Of a stretch of DNA of 52,730 nucleotides, positions 1 through 7,599 are shown piece after piece; the stretch's first letter is position 1, and the number at the start of each line of letters is the position of its first letter. The stretch covers positions 1 to 52,730 of the forward strand of contig NZ_RFAR01000024.1 in the NCBI RefSeq assembly GCF_003693445.1, written 5' to 3'. The position numbers and the translations under genes are program-made. The notes beneath the pieces were generated by a model. That model was given only the letters and a program-made list of their open reading frames with translations, was not told the origin of the DNA and made no database searches. The stretch is from Aquitalea palustris. Its GTDB lineage: Bacteria > Pseudomonadota > Gammaproteobacteria > Burkholderiales > Chromobacteriaceae.

Positions 1-370
1 TCATCACGCTGATGGTGTCGTAGTCGGATAGTGAAGTTACGCCGCCAGGGCCAGTAACAATCTCCACATAGTCCACAGTCATCCCCCCTCCACGTGCCCG
101 CACGATGCCGTTGGCGTCGGTCAACCCGGCACTCGTCGGTGAGCCAGCCACCACATAGTTTATATTGGCCATCTGGGTCGTAAAATTAACCCGGTAACGT
201 CCAGTGGAGACTTTGGTAATGCTGGCAACGTTATACCCCCAGCGGATAGTCGGGGTACTGCCAGAGCCGTTGAAGTTGACCAGGCAGGTTGGCGCTATCT
301 GGCGCAATGACTTGATATCGGCGGCGACGGACTGAAACGCCGCAATGATTCTGCCGACCACACTAGACAT
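1..370 (-). CDS. Phage tail fibre-type protein, 3' end cut by window edge
   Basis: An open frame starts at an ATG at 370 and continues without a stop to the window edge, giving at least 123 residues. The N-terminus has AADIKSL, a string also found in the preceding gene product, which suggests a shared attachment or coiled segment. The middle is rich in Asn, Gly, Ser and Thr in a beta-type pattern. It starts 3 bases after the stop of the preceding gene, so translation is probably coupled. It is the most distal visible gene of the late fibre module. Fibre or appendage protein is inferred from position and composition; I do not recognise a specific family. Confidence 0.6.
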   Translation of the reverse strand, partial: MSSVVGRIIAAFQSVAADIKSLRQIAPTCLVNFNGSGSTPTIRWGYNVASITKVSTGRYRVNFTTQMANINYVVAGSPTSAGLTDANGIVRARGGGMTVDYVEIVTGPGGVTSLSDYDTISVM

Positions 371-373
371 CGA

Positions 374-862
374 TCAGCTCTTCGCCGCAGTGTACGCAGC
401 CAAGAAGTCGGTGGTCGGATCACCGATCCCCAGATTAGTGCACGCCTGCAGCTGCTGCGCCGCCGTCAACGACTGGGCATCGGCAAAGCTGATCCGGTTA
501 CCGACCGCCGTCAGCAGGTTGGCCAGGGCTGTATCGTCACTCCCCAGCTTGGCCTCAATTTCCTGCAGCGTGTCATAGGCGGCCGAAGCACCACCCAGGA
601 TCTGGTTCTTTAGCTCCGCGAGTAAAGTGGTGATCTTGCTGGATGAGAACGTCGAACCTGCACTGGTTTCCGCATCATTGATCGTTGCGCCAGACGAAGA
701 GCCTGCCGCCTGAGCCAACTGCAGTACCTCGTTGATCGCTGCAACTAGGCTAGCTTTTGCCGTGGTATTGAGAGCATTCAGATTGCCCTGGGCAGCCTTC
801 AGCGACTTGATGTCTGCTGCGATGCCTTGGGCCAGTTCGGTAATACGTGTTTGCAGAGACAT
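374..862 (-). CDS. Tail fibre-associated protein, 162 aa
   Basis: This 162-residue product has an alanine-rich helical N-terminal half and a C-terminal half with segments such as YDTLQEIEAKLGSDD and LTAAQQLQACTNLGI. These are typical of short linker modules in phage tail fibres that carry a chaperone-dependent tip. A GTG six bases upstream could extend it, but AGGAG overlaps that GTG and sits five bases before the ATG at 862, so the ATG is preferred. It shares AADIKSL with the next gene. The fibre role is inferred from sequence style and from its place at the distal end of the late genes. Confidence 0.6.
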   Translation of the reverse strand: MSLQTRITELAQGIAADIKSLKAAQGNLNALNTTAKASLVAAINEVLQLAQAAGSSSGATINDAETSAGSTFSSSKITTLLAELKNQILGGASAAYDTLQEIEAKLGSDDTALANLLTAVGNRISFADAQSLTAAQQLQACTNLGIGDPTTDFLAAYTAAKS

Positions 863-870
863 TTGCACTC

Positions 871-1041
871 CTAGAGTTTAGCGATCTGATAGATCAGGTC
901 GAGGTCTACATCGAATCCAGCATCACCAGGTGGCCCTGGTGGTCCCTGCCGGGCAATCTCGACGATGGTTTCACGCTCGGTAACAACCACCTCCAGCACC
1001 TCTCTTGCCGGGGATGGAATCAGTTCAATCACCTCGTTCAT
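871..1041 (-). CDS. Small collagen-like phage protein, 56 aa
   Basis: This 56-residue product begins with an acidic segment, carries one short collagen-like run GPPGPPGD at residues 34-41, and ends with a hydrophobic-acidic tail. Its ATG overlaps the TGA of the upstream gene (ATGA), so translation is coupled. Short Gly-Pro-Pro stretches are common in phage fibre or appendage proteins, where they can nucleate trimers. A structural adaptor role in the fibre module is inferred; no family is recognised. Confidence 0.6.
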   Translation of the reverse strand: MNEVIELIPSPAREVLEVVVTERETIVEIARQGPPGPPGDAGFDVDLDLIYQIAKL

Positions 1042-1394
1042 GCCAGCACTCCGGGGCGTACTTCGAAGCGGCCAGTCATGAACGGATCAACCCGGCGCGG
1101 CTCTGCGCCTGGCCACTTCACCCGCAGATCAAAAACGGCATTACGCCAGATATAGGCGCGGGTAATGTCCTCCTCGATACGGAGGCTAATGGCATTGCCG
1201 CTCACCGTGATGCCGGCATTGGAGGTCGTGAGATGGATCAGGGGGGCGCTACTATCTGCACTAGCCTTGGCGACCAGCTCGAATTCAGCCCCAGTCAGAT
1301 CGACAGGCTGGCCACCCGCAATCCATTCCCAGGTATGGATGAAGGTGCAGCCCTGGACGATGGTAAGCGGGTCTTTACGGACATAGGGGAGCAA
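1038..1394 (-). CDS. Phage structural protein of the fibre module, 118 aa
   Basis: The 118-residue product is predicted to be mostly beta, with a TIVQGCTFIHTWEW segment near the N-terminus and DLTGAEFELVAK in the middle, a pattern seen in small beta-sandwich phage virion proteins. The start is a TTG at 1394 with AGAGG five bases upstream; no better-placed ATG exists. It is the first gene of the fibre module, after a predicted late promoter at 1434-1480. The role in the virion is inferred from position. Confidence 0.6.
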   Translation of the reverse strand: MLPYVRKDPLTIVQGCTFIHTWEWIAGGQPVDLTGAEFELVAKASADSSAPLIHLTTSNAGITVSGNAISLRIEEDITRAYIWRNAVFDLRVKWPGAEPRRVDPFMTGRFEVRPGVLA

Positions 1395-1409
1395 GGTGGC
1401 CTCTCAAAA

Positions 1410-1449
1410 CAAAACACCGGACATTGAGTGCCAAGTGTCCGGTGTTTTG
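1410..1449. terminator. Strong GC-rich hairpin overlapping a late promoter
   Basis: A 14-base arm at 1410-1423 (CAAAACACCGGACA) pairs perfectly with 1436-1449 across a 12-base loop that can add a few more pairs. Arms rich in A and T at the base make it terminator-like on either strand. It lies in the leader of the fibre module and overlaps the predicted -10 region of the late promoter. Transcripts arriving from either side would form it; a transcript starting at about 1427 would contain only one arm. Confidence 0.65.
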
Positions 1450-1480
1450 CTGTAAGTGAAAGGGAGGAAGGGATTCGTCA
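1434..1480 (-). promoter_or_regulatory. Predicted late promoter of the fibre module (weakest copy)
   Basis: On the minus strand the 15-mer TGACGAATCCCTTCC (1480 to 1466) matches the late element TACCGAACCCTTTCC at 11 of 15 positions. Exactly 26 bases downstream is the hexamer GACACT (1439 to 1434). The spacing equals that at the other three sites. A start near 1427 would give a leader of about 33 bases containing the AGAGG of the first fibre gene. This copy is inferred by analogy with the stronger ones. Confidence 0.45.
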
Positions 1481-1550
1481 GAATGTATTAATATTGAATT
1501 GGCATCTTTGAAGTGAGCAGTCCTACATCAGACCATATGGGGGTCACCAA

Positions 1551-1886
1551 ATGTATCAACGCATTGTTCACACTATCCACTCCGTGATGCCTGAAGGGGC
1601 TGACATTACTGAATACGGGGAGGGCCATCGAGACTGGATATTTTCTGTCTTCTGGCTGTTGGGTAATGATCCCATCAGACCGAATAAACGATCCAGAACA
1701 ATCCTCATCCAGATTGACCATGCGGTAATTGACGATATTAGAGAGGCCGATCCCGATCACATCACTCTACATCTAGAGCATTACCTCAGGCAGAAACTTG
1801 CCCAATTTAATCCAGATCATGCAGCACTGCGGCATCAGATTCCGCCTGTTGATGAATGGACTTTGCTGACGGAACACTTGATGTGA
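1551..1886 (+). CDS. Moron: conserved-looking hypothetical protein, 111 aa
   Basis: This plus-strand gene lies between two minus-strand late modules. It has GGGG about seven bases before its ATG and a strong terminator after it at 1941-1966. The product is a soluble 111-residue protein, rich in His and acidic residues, with no membrane segment or signal peptide. The EYGEGHRDWIFSVFWLL segment looks like an ordered conserved core. Opposite orientation and a dedicated terminator are the usual marks of a phage moron, an accessory gene expressed in the lysogen. I do not recognise the family. Confidence 0.65.
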   Translation: MYQRIVHTIHSVMPEGADITEYGEGHRDWIFSVFWLLGNDPIRPNKRSRTILIQIDHAVIDDIREADPDHITLHLEHYLRQKLAQFNPDHAALRHQIPPVDEWTLLTEHLM

Positions 1887-1940
1887 CAGAAAGGGTCCAC
1901 GGTTTTCCAGGAGTTGGATGTTGTCGAAGTCTATTCCAGC

Positions 1941-1966
1941 AACCCCGCGCCACTTTGCGCGGGGTT
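1941..1966. terminator. Bidirectional rho-independent terminator
   Basis: AACCCCGCGC (1941-1950) pairs perfectly with GCGCGGGGTT (1957-1966) around a six-base loop, followed by TTGT on the plus strand and preceded by matching bases on the other strand. It can end the plus-strand moron and also the long minus-strand tail operon that stops at 1987. Confidence 0.8.
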
Positions 1967-1986
1967 TTGTATTGTGAGGCGGCAGC

Positions 1987-3408
1987 CTACACCCATCGCA
2001 AGGCCTGGCCATTCTTGACCGCCACCTCACCACTGACGGGATGCACCGTGCCGGCCATCATAGGATGAAACAGCATGAACACCGTGCCCACATTCTCAAG
2101 GTAAGGCTGATAGGTGGCTGTCTGATGCATCACACCATCATCAATCGTGAAGAACTGGAACGCGGTGGTACCCCTGGTGGCGGCAGTCGGCAGGGTTTTA
2201 ATTAGCGATATAACCCACAGCCTGTTAGAGCAACGCACATAACCAGGCCGGCACTTGAGCGCCTCTTGAGCATCCAGCTTGATAATCGTCCCGGAGTACA
2301 TGCCCAACAGATCCTCACCCAGATTGACCCAGTCCCAGATCGTTTGCCGGATGTCTGAACGGGCAACCATGGCCCCTGCATACTCCAGCGCGGCCTTTGT
2401 GTGCCGTTGGTAGGTAATACGGCAGCCATCTCCCCACATGCTGCCATATGGCACCAGGTCGGTTACATCAACAATGGCGGTCGTGGCGGTAATGTCGTCA
2501 TCAATACTGAGGTTGATTGGCTGGGCTATCCCAGCCTTATCGTATTTGTAGCCGATAGTTCGCTTGATGAGCCTGTGCTGGGGCGCGACATAGATACTGG
2601 CCTTGATCATGTCGATTTCGAACCGCGTAGCGTAAAGCGGATCGCCATCTGATCCGGTCAGAGTGACGCTTTCCCAAGTATGACTAGCACCATCTTCACT
2701 ACCAACACGGTGACTCGGCGAAACAGTCCCCCATGTGCGGCTAAAGTCATCCGTTACCGCCAGTTTGCTCATGGCAAATGAAGGGGCGGCTTGTTCAACT
2801 GGCCAATCACATCGCAGCTCGTACCAGTACGGCTGCGGCTGCTCCAGGAACAGCCCGGTCTGGCTCACCGAGTTCACCCGATATTCAGCCTGCTGGTTTC
2901 CCGTCACCACGCCAGTGCGGATAATGGCCCGCTGCCCGTAGATGTCCTCAAAGTACATCACAGTGCCTGCTGGGCGATCTGGAAAAAACTGACTGACCAC
3001 ATGCACCGGCTTGTCCGCATAGCCCGCGTTTTCACACCACAGCAGGTCATTGCCCTGAATGGTGGCAATCACGTTGCGGTTGGTGCCAAAGCAAAATGCC
3101 ACGCTGAAATCGTAGCCACCCCAGCCCGTTGGCAGTTTGCCGAAGTCTCGACCACTCGTGATGACATAGGGCAGGAAGTACCGGCCAGCAGCCTCATTGG
3201 CAGCGGTGACGGCGGCGGGATAACTGGGCGGTACAAAGCCTGGTACGTCCAGCCGGTAACATGAGCCATCCCCGACATAGACCGGATAAGGGCAGCTCAC
3301 TGTCTTGCCATCGCTTGTCTGCAGGCTGGCTCCGGTGGCAAGTCCATGCAAATAGAACCCGCTAGGGGCATCCGAGGCAGGGGACTGCAGCAAGGTGCTG
3401 ATGGTCAT
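1987..3408 (-). CDS. Phage tail/baseplate structural protein, 473 aa
   Basis: The 473-residue protein has a mixed beta composition rich in Tyr, Trp, Gly and Asp (for example PTGWGGYDFSVAFCFG and PQPYWYELRCDWPV), as seen in baseplate or receptor-facing virion proteins. It has no signal peptide or membrane segment. It is the last gene of the contiguous tail operon and overlaps its neighbour by four bases. Its place after the tape measure and hub-like genes suggests a tail-tip component. No family is recognised. Confidence 0.7.
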   Translation of the reverse strand: MTISTLLQSPASDAPSGFYLHGLATGASLQTSDGKTVSCPYPVYVGDGSCYRLDVPGFVPPSYPAAVTAANEAAGRYFLPYVITSGRDFGKLPTGWGGYDFSVAFCFGTNRNVIATIQGNDLLWCENAGYADKPVHVVSQFFPDRPAGTVMYFEDIYGQRAIIRTGVVTGNQQAEYRVNSVSQTGLFLEQPQPYWYELRCDWPVEQAAPSFAMSKLAVTDDFSRTWGTVSPSHRVGSEDGASHTWESVTLTGSDGDPLYATRFEIDMIKASIYVAPQHRLIKRTIGYKYDKAGIAQPINLSIDDDITATTAIVDVTDLVPYGSMWGDGCRITYQRHTKAALEYAGAMVARSDIRQTIWDWVNLGEDLLGMYSGTIIKLDAQEALKCRPGYVRCSNRLWVISLIKTLPTAATRGTTAFQFFTIDDGVMHQTATYQPYLENVGTVFMLFHPMMAGTVHPVSGEVAVKNGQALRWV

Positions 3409-4127
3409 GCGGCAATCCGGGTATCACGGGTGATGGTTGCGGTCGTCGTGGCAAGGTCAACCACACCCTCGATTTCCCACAATTTGAGACCACCCGCACC
3501 GAAGGTCGGGAAGCTGACAGCAGCACCCGTGCCATCCACAAACTGGCCCGAGTTGATTAATTGGGTTGTACCATTCGGCGGAATGCCATCGGCTCGGAAA
3601 CGGAAGGATGCCGGGCATGCCCCGTCACTGCGCAGGCTTACTGTTATTGAGGTCTCATCGCTACCAGACGAGACATCCAGTCGCATGGCAGGCAAATACA
3701 GATCAAAGGTGCCACCGTCACGATTCCGATGCACATAGCCATGGCTGGCCATTTCCAGCAACTCTGCGGGCATAGTGCTGAACACCCGGCAGGGAATCCC
3801 AGACCAATCAAAACGATCCGGCCAGGACAAGAGATCGCTCGTATTATTGACTGAGTCAAACAGCGGCACATCCTGAAACTCAAGTCGTTTGCGGCCCAGG
3901 TCAATATAAAAGATTTCCCGGTACATGCCATCTAGCGACTCGATACAAAAGGGAGCCAGCCCACGCGAATACAGCCCGGACCAACTGTCAAAGAGGTAGG
4001 CATCGTCATTGGGGAAATACAGCCCTAGCAGCGCTAATAGCGGGTTGGCATCGACTCGCGACAGGCTATCAATGCCGGTTAAACCGGACGCAAAAGTACG
4101 GGACAGGTTGTTGAACAGCTTGATCAT
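3405..4127 (-). CDS. Phage tail structural protein, 240 aa
   Basis: This 240-residue product begins with a short helical segment (MIKLFNNLSRTFASGL) and then has a beta-rich body with repeated Asp-Gly turns. It overlaps both neighbours by four bases, so the tail-tip genes are translationally coupled. The position between the hub-like protein and the 473-residue protein indicates a tail-tip or baseplate part. The exact function is not recognised. Confidence 0.7.
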   Translation of the reverse strand: MIKLFNNLSRTFASGLTGIDSLSRVDANPLLALLGLYFPNDDAYLFDSWSGLYSRGLAPFCIESLDGMYREIFYIDLGRKRLEFQDVPLFDSVNNTSDLLSWPDRFDWSGIPCRVFSTMPAELLEMASHGYVHRNRDGGTFDLYLPAMRLDVSSGSDETSITVSLRSDGACPASFRFRADGIPPNGTTQLINSGQFVDGTGAAVSFPTFGAGGLKLWEIEGVVDLATTTATITRDTRIAA

Positions 4128-4453
4128 GCTGCTGGCTCCTGGTAGTTAAAAATCACGGTACGGTTGGCCGCATCTTTCATCGTCAGCTGCTTGACTGCAG
4201 TGAAGGCGATGGAGAACAGACCGTCTGATGTCGTCACATAGGTGGTGCCGTAGTTGGTTCGGCTGGACTCTGTCAGCGGCGAGTCAATCCCGCTGCCTGT
4301 CGCGGTAATAGCCGGCTGAGCTGCATTGCCCTTTGCGGTGGAGCTGGGAATCCCACCCCGTGCCGGCAGTGCTGGCAACCGCTTGGCCAAGGACGCCGGC
4401 TGCTGCAGCGCCTTGCCGATAATGTCGGCATCCTGCTTGCTCATTCCGCTCAT
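4124..4453 (-). CDS. Small phage tail protein, 109 aa
   Basis: The first 50 residues are low-complexity, rich in Ala, Pro, Gly and Lys and probably flexible. The last 50 form a beta-type segment (TNYGTTYVTTSDGLFSIAF). It overlaps both flanking genes by four bases. A connector in the tail tip is inferred from position only. Confidence 0.65.
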   Translation of the reverse strand: MSGMSKQDADIIGKALQQPASLAKRLPALPARGGIPSSTAKGNAAQPAITATGSGIDSPLTESSRTNYGTTYVTTSDGLFSIAFTAVKQLTMKDAANRTVIFNYQEPAA

Positions 4454-4839
4454 AGCGCGACCTCTTTCACTTCGCTACTGCTGATCGTCAAACCGGTATG
4501 CGCGCCTGTGCTGAGACCAGCACAATCCACCTGTAGCCAGATCGCGACCAGGTCATCCAGCTGTGCAGCCAATGCCAGGTCGGCACCTGGCACCACGCTG
4601 CCGAGATCCGCCTGGGTCAGTGCCAGCCGAAACGCGGCAGGCTGGACATCGCCAGTCGAGACAACGGACAAGCGGATCGGCTGGCCATCCGTGGACATCG
4701 TCCGCATGCCGGCAGCCGGGCCGGCATACAGCCGCTGCTGTATCGGGCTGACCAGGGCATCATTAATGCCGGCCAGCGCGAGCTGGGTCACCGGCTGGGT
4801 TCGGGCGGCGTCGTAATACAGTGCAAAAGTGATCGCCAT
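4450..4839 (-). CDS. Small phage tail protein, 129 aa
   Basis: The 129-residue product is rich in Ala, Leu and Thr with alternating hydrophobic residues, consistent with a small beta-sandwich virion protein. It opens with MAITFALYYDAARTQPV and ends just before the ATGA overlap with the next gene. It follows the 743-residue hub-like gene by two bases. A tail-tip role is inferred from the operon; no domain is recognised. Confidence 0.65.
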   Translation of the reverse strand: MAITFALYYDAARTQPVTQLALAGINDALVSPIQQRLYAGPAAGMRTMSTDGQPIRLSVVSTGDVQPAAFRLALTQADLGSVVPGADLALAAQLDDLVAIWLQVDCAGLSTGAHTGLTISSSEVKEVAL

Positions 4840-4841
4840 GG

Positions 4842-7073
4842 CTACCTCAGTTCAAAGGGGTCTACCGGGATCGCCACGGTGACGGCGTAGGACATCGGGC
4901 GATCAATCGGGTCGGTCATATAGGGGTGGATGGCCTGGGTGGTCAGCGCCACCGAGCGCGGGTATTGCGAGGTGGTGTCACCAGTGGCTCCAGTCGTCCA
5001 GGACGTGCCATCCACCAGGTCGCCCAGGCCTTCCCAGGCACTAGGCACCGGCACGGTGGCCGACTGCGACAGATTGGCCGCACCGGTAATGACCGGACTC
5101 TGCAGCGGGTCATCCTGGGCCGTGCCGACCCCCACCAGCGCACTGATGGCCAGCTCAATGTCCGTCTCGGCCCTGCCGCTGTCGATGGCGTAGCGCTCGA
5201 CAAACCGGGCGACTTTGCCGATAGCGTGCAGGTCGGCAGAGTCAACCTGCAGGCGCTGTGATAGATCCAGCGTTGCGCTGGCCACGGTGGTGAAGGTCAC
5301 CCGACTGGCGCGGTGACTGGCCAGGATCTGGCGACGGGCCTTTGCCGCCAGGCAGACCAGGGCGGCGTCGATATCGGCGCGTGAAACCGTCGGCAGACTG
5401 GTGTAATCGGTGCTGGCTTTGATGACTGGCTCGACCTTCAAATCCTTTTCCCAGGCATCGGCATTAAAGCTGCTGGTGGCATCAATCGCTGCCGTCGCCC
5501 CCTGGGCCTTGCGGGTACCAAGTGCGCTCACCGAGTCAGGCGCGGACACCGTGACACGCCAGCGCTCGGTCACCGGCTGAGCGATGCGCCGATGCAGCCA
5601 CAGCGTTGCCGTCTCGCAGCGCGGGTCCAGCGCGGCAGCACCGGTGTACTCGTTCTTGAAGATCAGCATTTCAATGACGTCGGCAGCCGGGCCTGGGGCA
5701 CCGTTGATGATATTGCCGTTGCGGTCGATATAGCCGACGACAGAAGTACCTTGCTTGGGGGAGGTATAGGCCGTCTTGTCCACGATCCAGCCAGACTGGC
5801 TGGCGGCCGATTCGAACAGCGAGCGCTCCGGGAGAATAAAAGCATGGCCATTGCGGCCGAGCACCAGCTCCGGGTAGGAAATGCCCATCGTCCACTGGTA
5901 AACCGTTTCTGCCAGGTGCAAGCGCGGGTAGCGGTATTCCAGCGTGCAATCGGTGCTGGCCACTTTTTCGCTGGCGGCCGACGAGACTGCGCCTTCATTC
6001 GCCTCGGCCGCAGTGGCAACGGTGAATGAGGTGCCCCATGCTTCCCACGTCCAGCTGCTTGTCACCGTGATATGTGGGGTGTGGATGCCTGCTGCCAGGG
6101 CATAGGGCGGCCGTACCGCAAAATAGCCTGTACCGGATGCCGTGGTGACCACAGACTGCCCGCCGATAGTCAGGGTCACCGTTGCACCTGGTTCAACCGT
6201 GCCGCCAATCAGCGGGCGGGTATTCGCAGTCAGGTTATCGGTTACAGACTTGCCGGTATCGTTGGCGCTGTCGTGAATCAGGCCGCAAATGCTGGTCGTG
6301 GATACAGCCCCCAGGCCAACAGTGTCATTGGTGACCAGGTTGGTGACATCGCTCAGGGCCACCGGCCTGACCTCGAGCGAACCATCCTTGATATCGTCGT
6401 CAGTCACCGTCGCAGTCTGGCCAGCCATGGCCCAGTCTGTCAGGCGCGGATTGCCGTAGGCATCCAGATCAAAGCTGCCGGCAACGGTTTCTAGCCGGCC
6501 TTCGGCGTACTGCAGGCTGTTGGCAGCTTCACCGCCCACATGGTCGGACCAGTAGCCACCGAGCAGGGCAGCCAGCGCTGAGCGGCTGGATTGCGCCAGC
6601 AGTTCATGCCGGTTATCGGTGCCGTGCAGGGTAACGCGGCCGGCTTCAAGGTCAAACTGCGGCAGGGATACTTTGCCGGTAAAGCGGCGCACCCACGCAC
6701 CACCGATCATCGGCTGGACATCAATCACCAGGCTTTGTCCACCAAAGCTGGCCAGGCTGTCGCCGGCAGCCAAGCTCAGCACTACCGATGCAATACGCGC
6801 AGCGCCTTCCTCGGCTTCAATCTCCAGCTCACCCTCGACCCTGTCTGACAGATCTGCACCACCCACCAGTACCCGGACATCCCAGCCGGTGGCCGGCAGT
6901 GATACCGGCAGCACGGCCAGGCTGATCGGGGTGGAAAGTGACCCGGTCGGCAGTGTCGAAACGTCCAGTGTCATTGGCACCGACAGCTGGTCCGCACTGG
7001 GTTGCGGCGCACCGCCGCTGCTGACGGAGTGTGTATTGATCGCCGTACTATTGATGGCAGAGCCGTTAATCAT
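4842..7073 (-). CDS. Baseplate hub-like tail protein with Ig-like insert, 743 aa
   Basis: This large protein follows the tape measure by two genes, the usual place for the tail hub. Residues from about 60 to 200 (WDVRVLVGGADLSDRVEGEL, then LHGTDNRHELL) resemble the N-terminal beta domain of hub proteins. Residues around 280-350 form a bacterial Ig-like repeat (TRPLIGGTVEPGATVTLTIG), a surface-adhesion module. The C-terminal half has further mixed domains. Hub identity is inferred from position and fold style. The Ig-like domain suggests it also contacts the cell surface. Confidence 0.65.
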   Translation of the reverse strand: MINGSAINSTAINTHSVSSGGAPQPSADQLSVPMTLDVSTLPTGSLSTPISLAVLPVSLPATGWDVRVLVGGADLSDRVEGELEIEAEEGAARIASVVLSLAAGDSLASFGGQSLVIDVQPMIGGAWVRRFTGKVSLPQFDLEAGRVTLHGTDNRHELLAQSSRSALAALLGGYWSDHVGGEAANSLQYAEGRLETVAGSFDLDAYGNPRLTDWAMAGQTATVTDDDIKDGSLEVRPVALSDVTNLVTNDTVGLGAVSTTSICGLIHDSANDTGKSVTDNLTANTRPLIGGTVEPGATVTLTIGGQSVVTTASGTGYFAVRPPYALAAGIHTPHITVTSSWTWEAWGTSFTVATAAEANEGAVSSAASEKVASTDCTLEYRYPRLHLAETVYQWTMGISYPELVLGRNGHAFILPERSLFESAASQSGWIVDKTAYTSPKQGTSVVGYIDRNGNIINGAPGPAADVIEMLIFKNEYTGAAALDPRCETATLWLHRRIAQPVTERWRVTVSAPDSVSALGTRKAQGATAAIDATSSFNADAWEKDLKVEPVIKASTDYTSLPTVSRADIDAALVCLAAKARRQILASHRASRVTFTTVASATLDLSQRLQVDSADLHAIGKVARFVERYAIDSGRAETDIELAISALVGVGTAQDDPLQSPVITGAANLSQSATVPVPSAWEGLGDLVDGTSWTTGATGDTTSQYPRSVALTTQAIHPYMTDPIDRPMSYAVTVAIPVDPFELR

Positions 7074-7074
7074 C

Positions 7075-7596
7075 TCAAGCCTCTTCCAGCGTCAGCGACC
7101 AGGTGTAATTCAGGCTGCGCGGGTCGCCCTGGTCGCTGACTGCGGTCAGATAGCCGGTCAGCCGGGGCCAGTACCAGCAGACATAGCTGTCCGCATTGGC
7201 GACTGGATTGAGCGTCAGCACCGTGCCGGCCAGCACGGCATGCGTCGGCACCAGTTCGCCACCCACCACGGCAAAGCCACGCGGCGGAATATCCTGGCGG
7301 ATCGCCGGCAGGGTAAACAGCGGCAGATGGCCCTGTAAGGCACGGGCGGTCACGCAGTCCAGGGTATGCACGGCAGTCTGATCGATACCGGCAAACGGCA
7401 TGACATGCCAGCCGCTGCCGGAGAGGACGGTTTTAACCTTGCTCCAGTGGCTCTGCAGCCGGGCCTTGCCGGTGCGGGCGCGGAACAACTGGCGACCGCC
7501 GAGCTGCTCATAGGTCTGATTCACCTTCAGACCGGCCCGGATCGGAATGACCTGGCCATCCAGTGCAAAAAACTGTGCATATCGATTTGCATTCAT
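7075..7596 (-). CDS. Phage distal-tail-like protein, 173 aa
   Basis: The 173-residue product starts YAQFFALDGQVIPI and ends with RSLNYTWSLTLEEA, a soluble beta-rich pattern typical of small tail-tip proteins. It lies between the tape measure (three-base gap) and the hub-like gene (one-base gap). In siphophages this place is held by the distal tail protein. That equivalence is inferred from position, not from a recognised domain. Confidence 0.65.
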   Translation of the reverse strand: MNANRYAQFFALDGQVIPIRAGLKVNQTYEQLGGRQLFRARTGKARLQSHWSKVKTVLSGSGWHVMPFAGIDQTAVHTLDCVTARALQGHLPLFTLPAIRQDIPPRGFAVVGGELVPTHAVLAGTVLTLNPVANADSYVCWYWPRLTGYLTAVSDQGDPRSLNYTWSLTLEEA

Positions 7597-7599
7597 GGT

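Noticed and set aside
1488-2033. Minus-strand frames opposite the moron
   Set aside because: The plus-strand frame has a ribosome site and dedicated terminator; the minus frames are short and broken.
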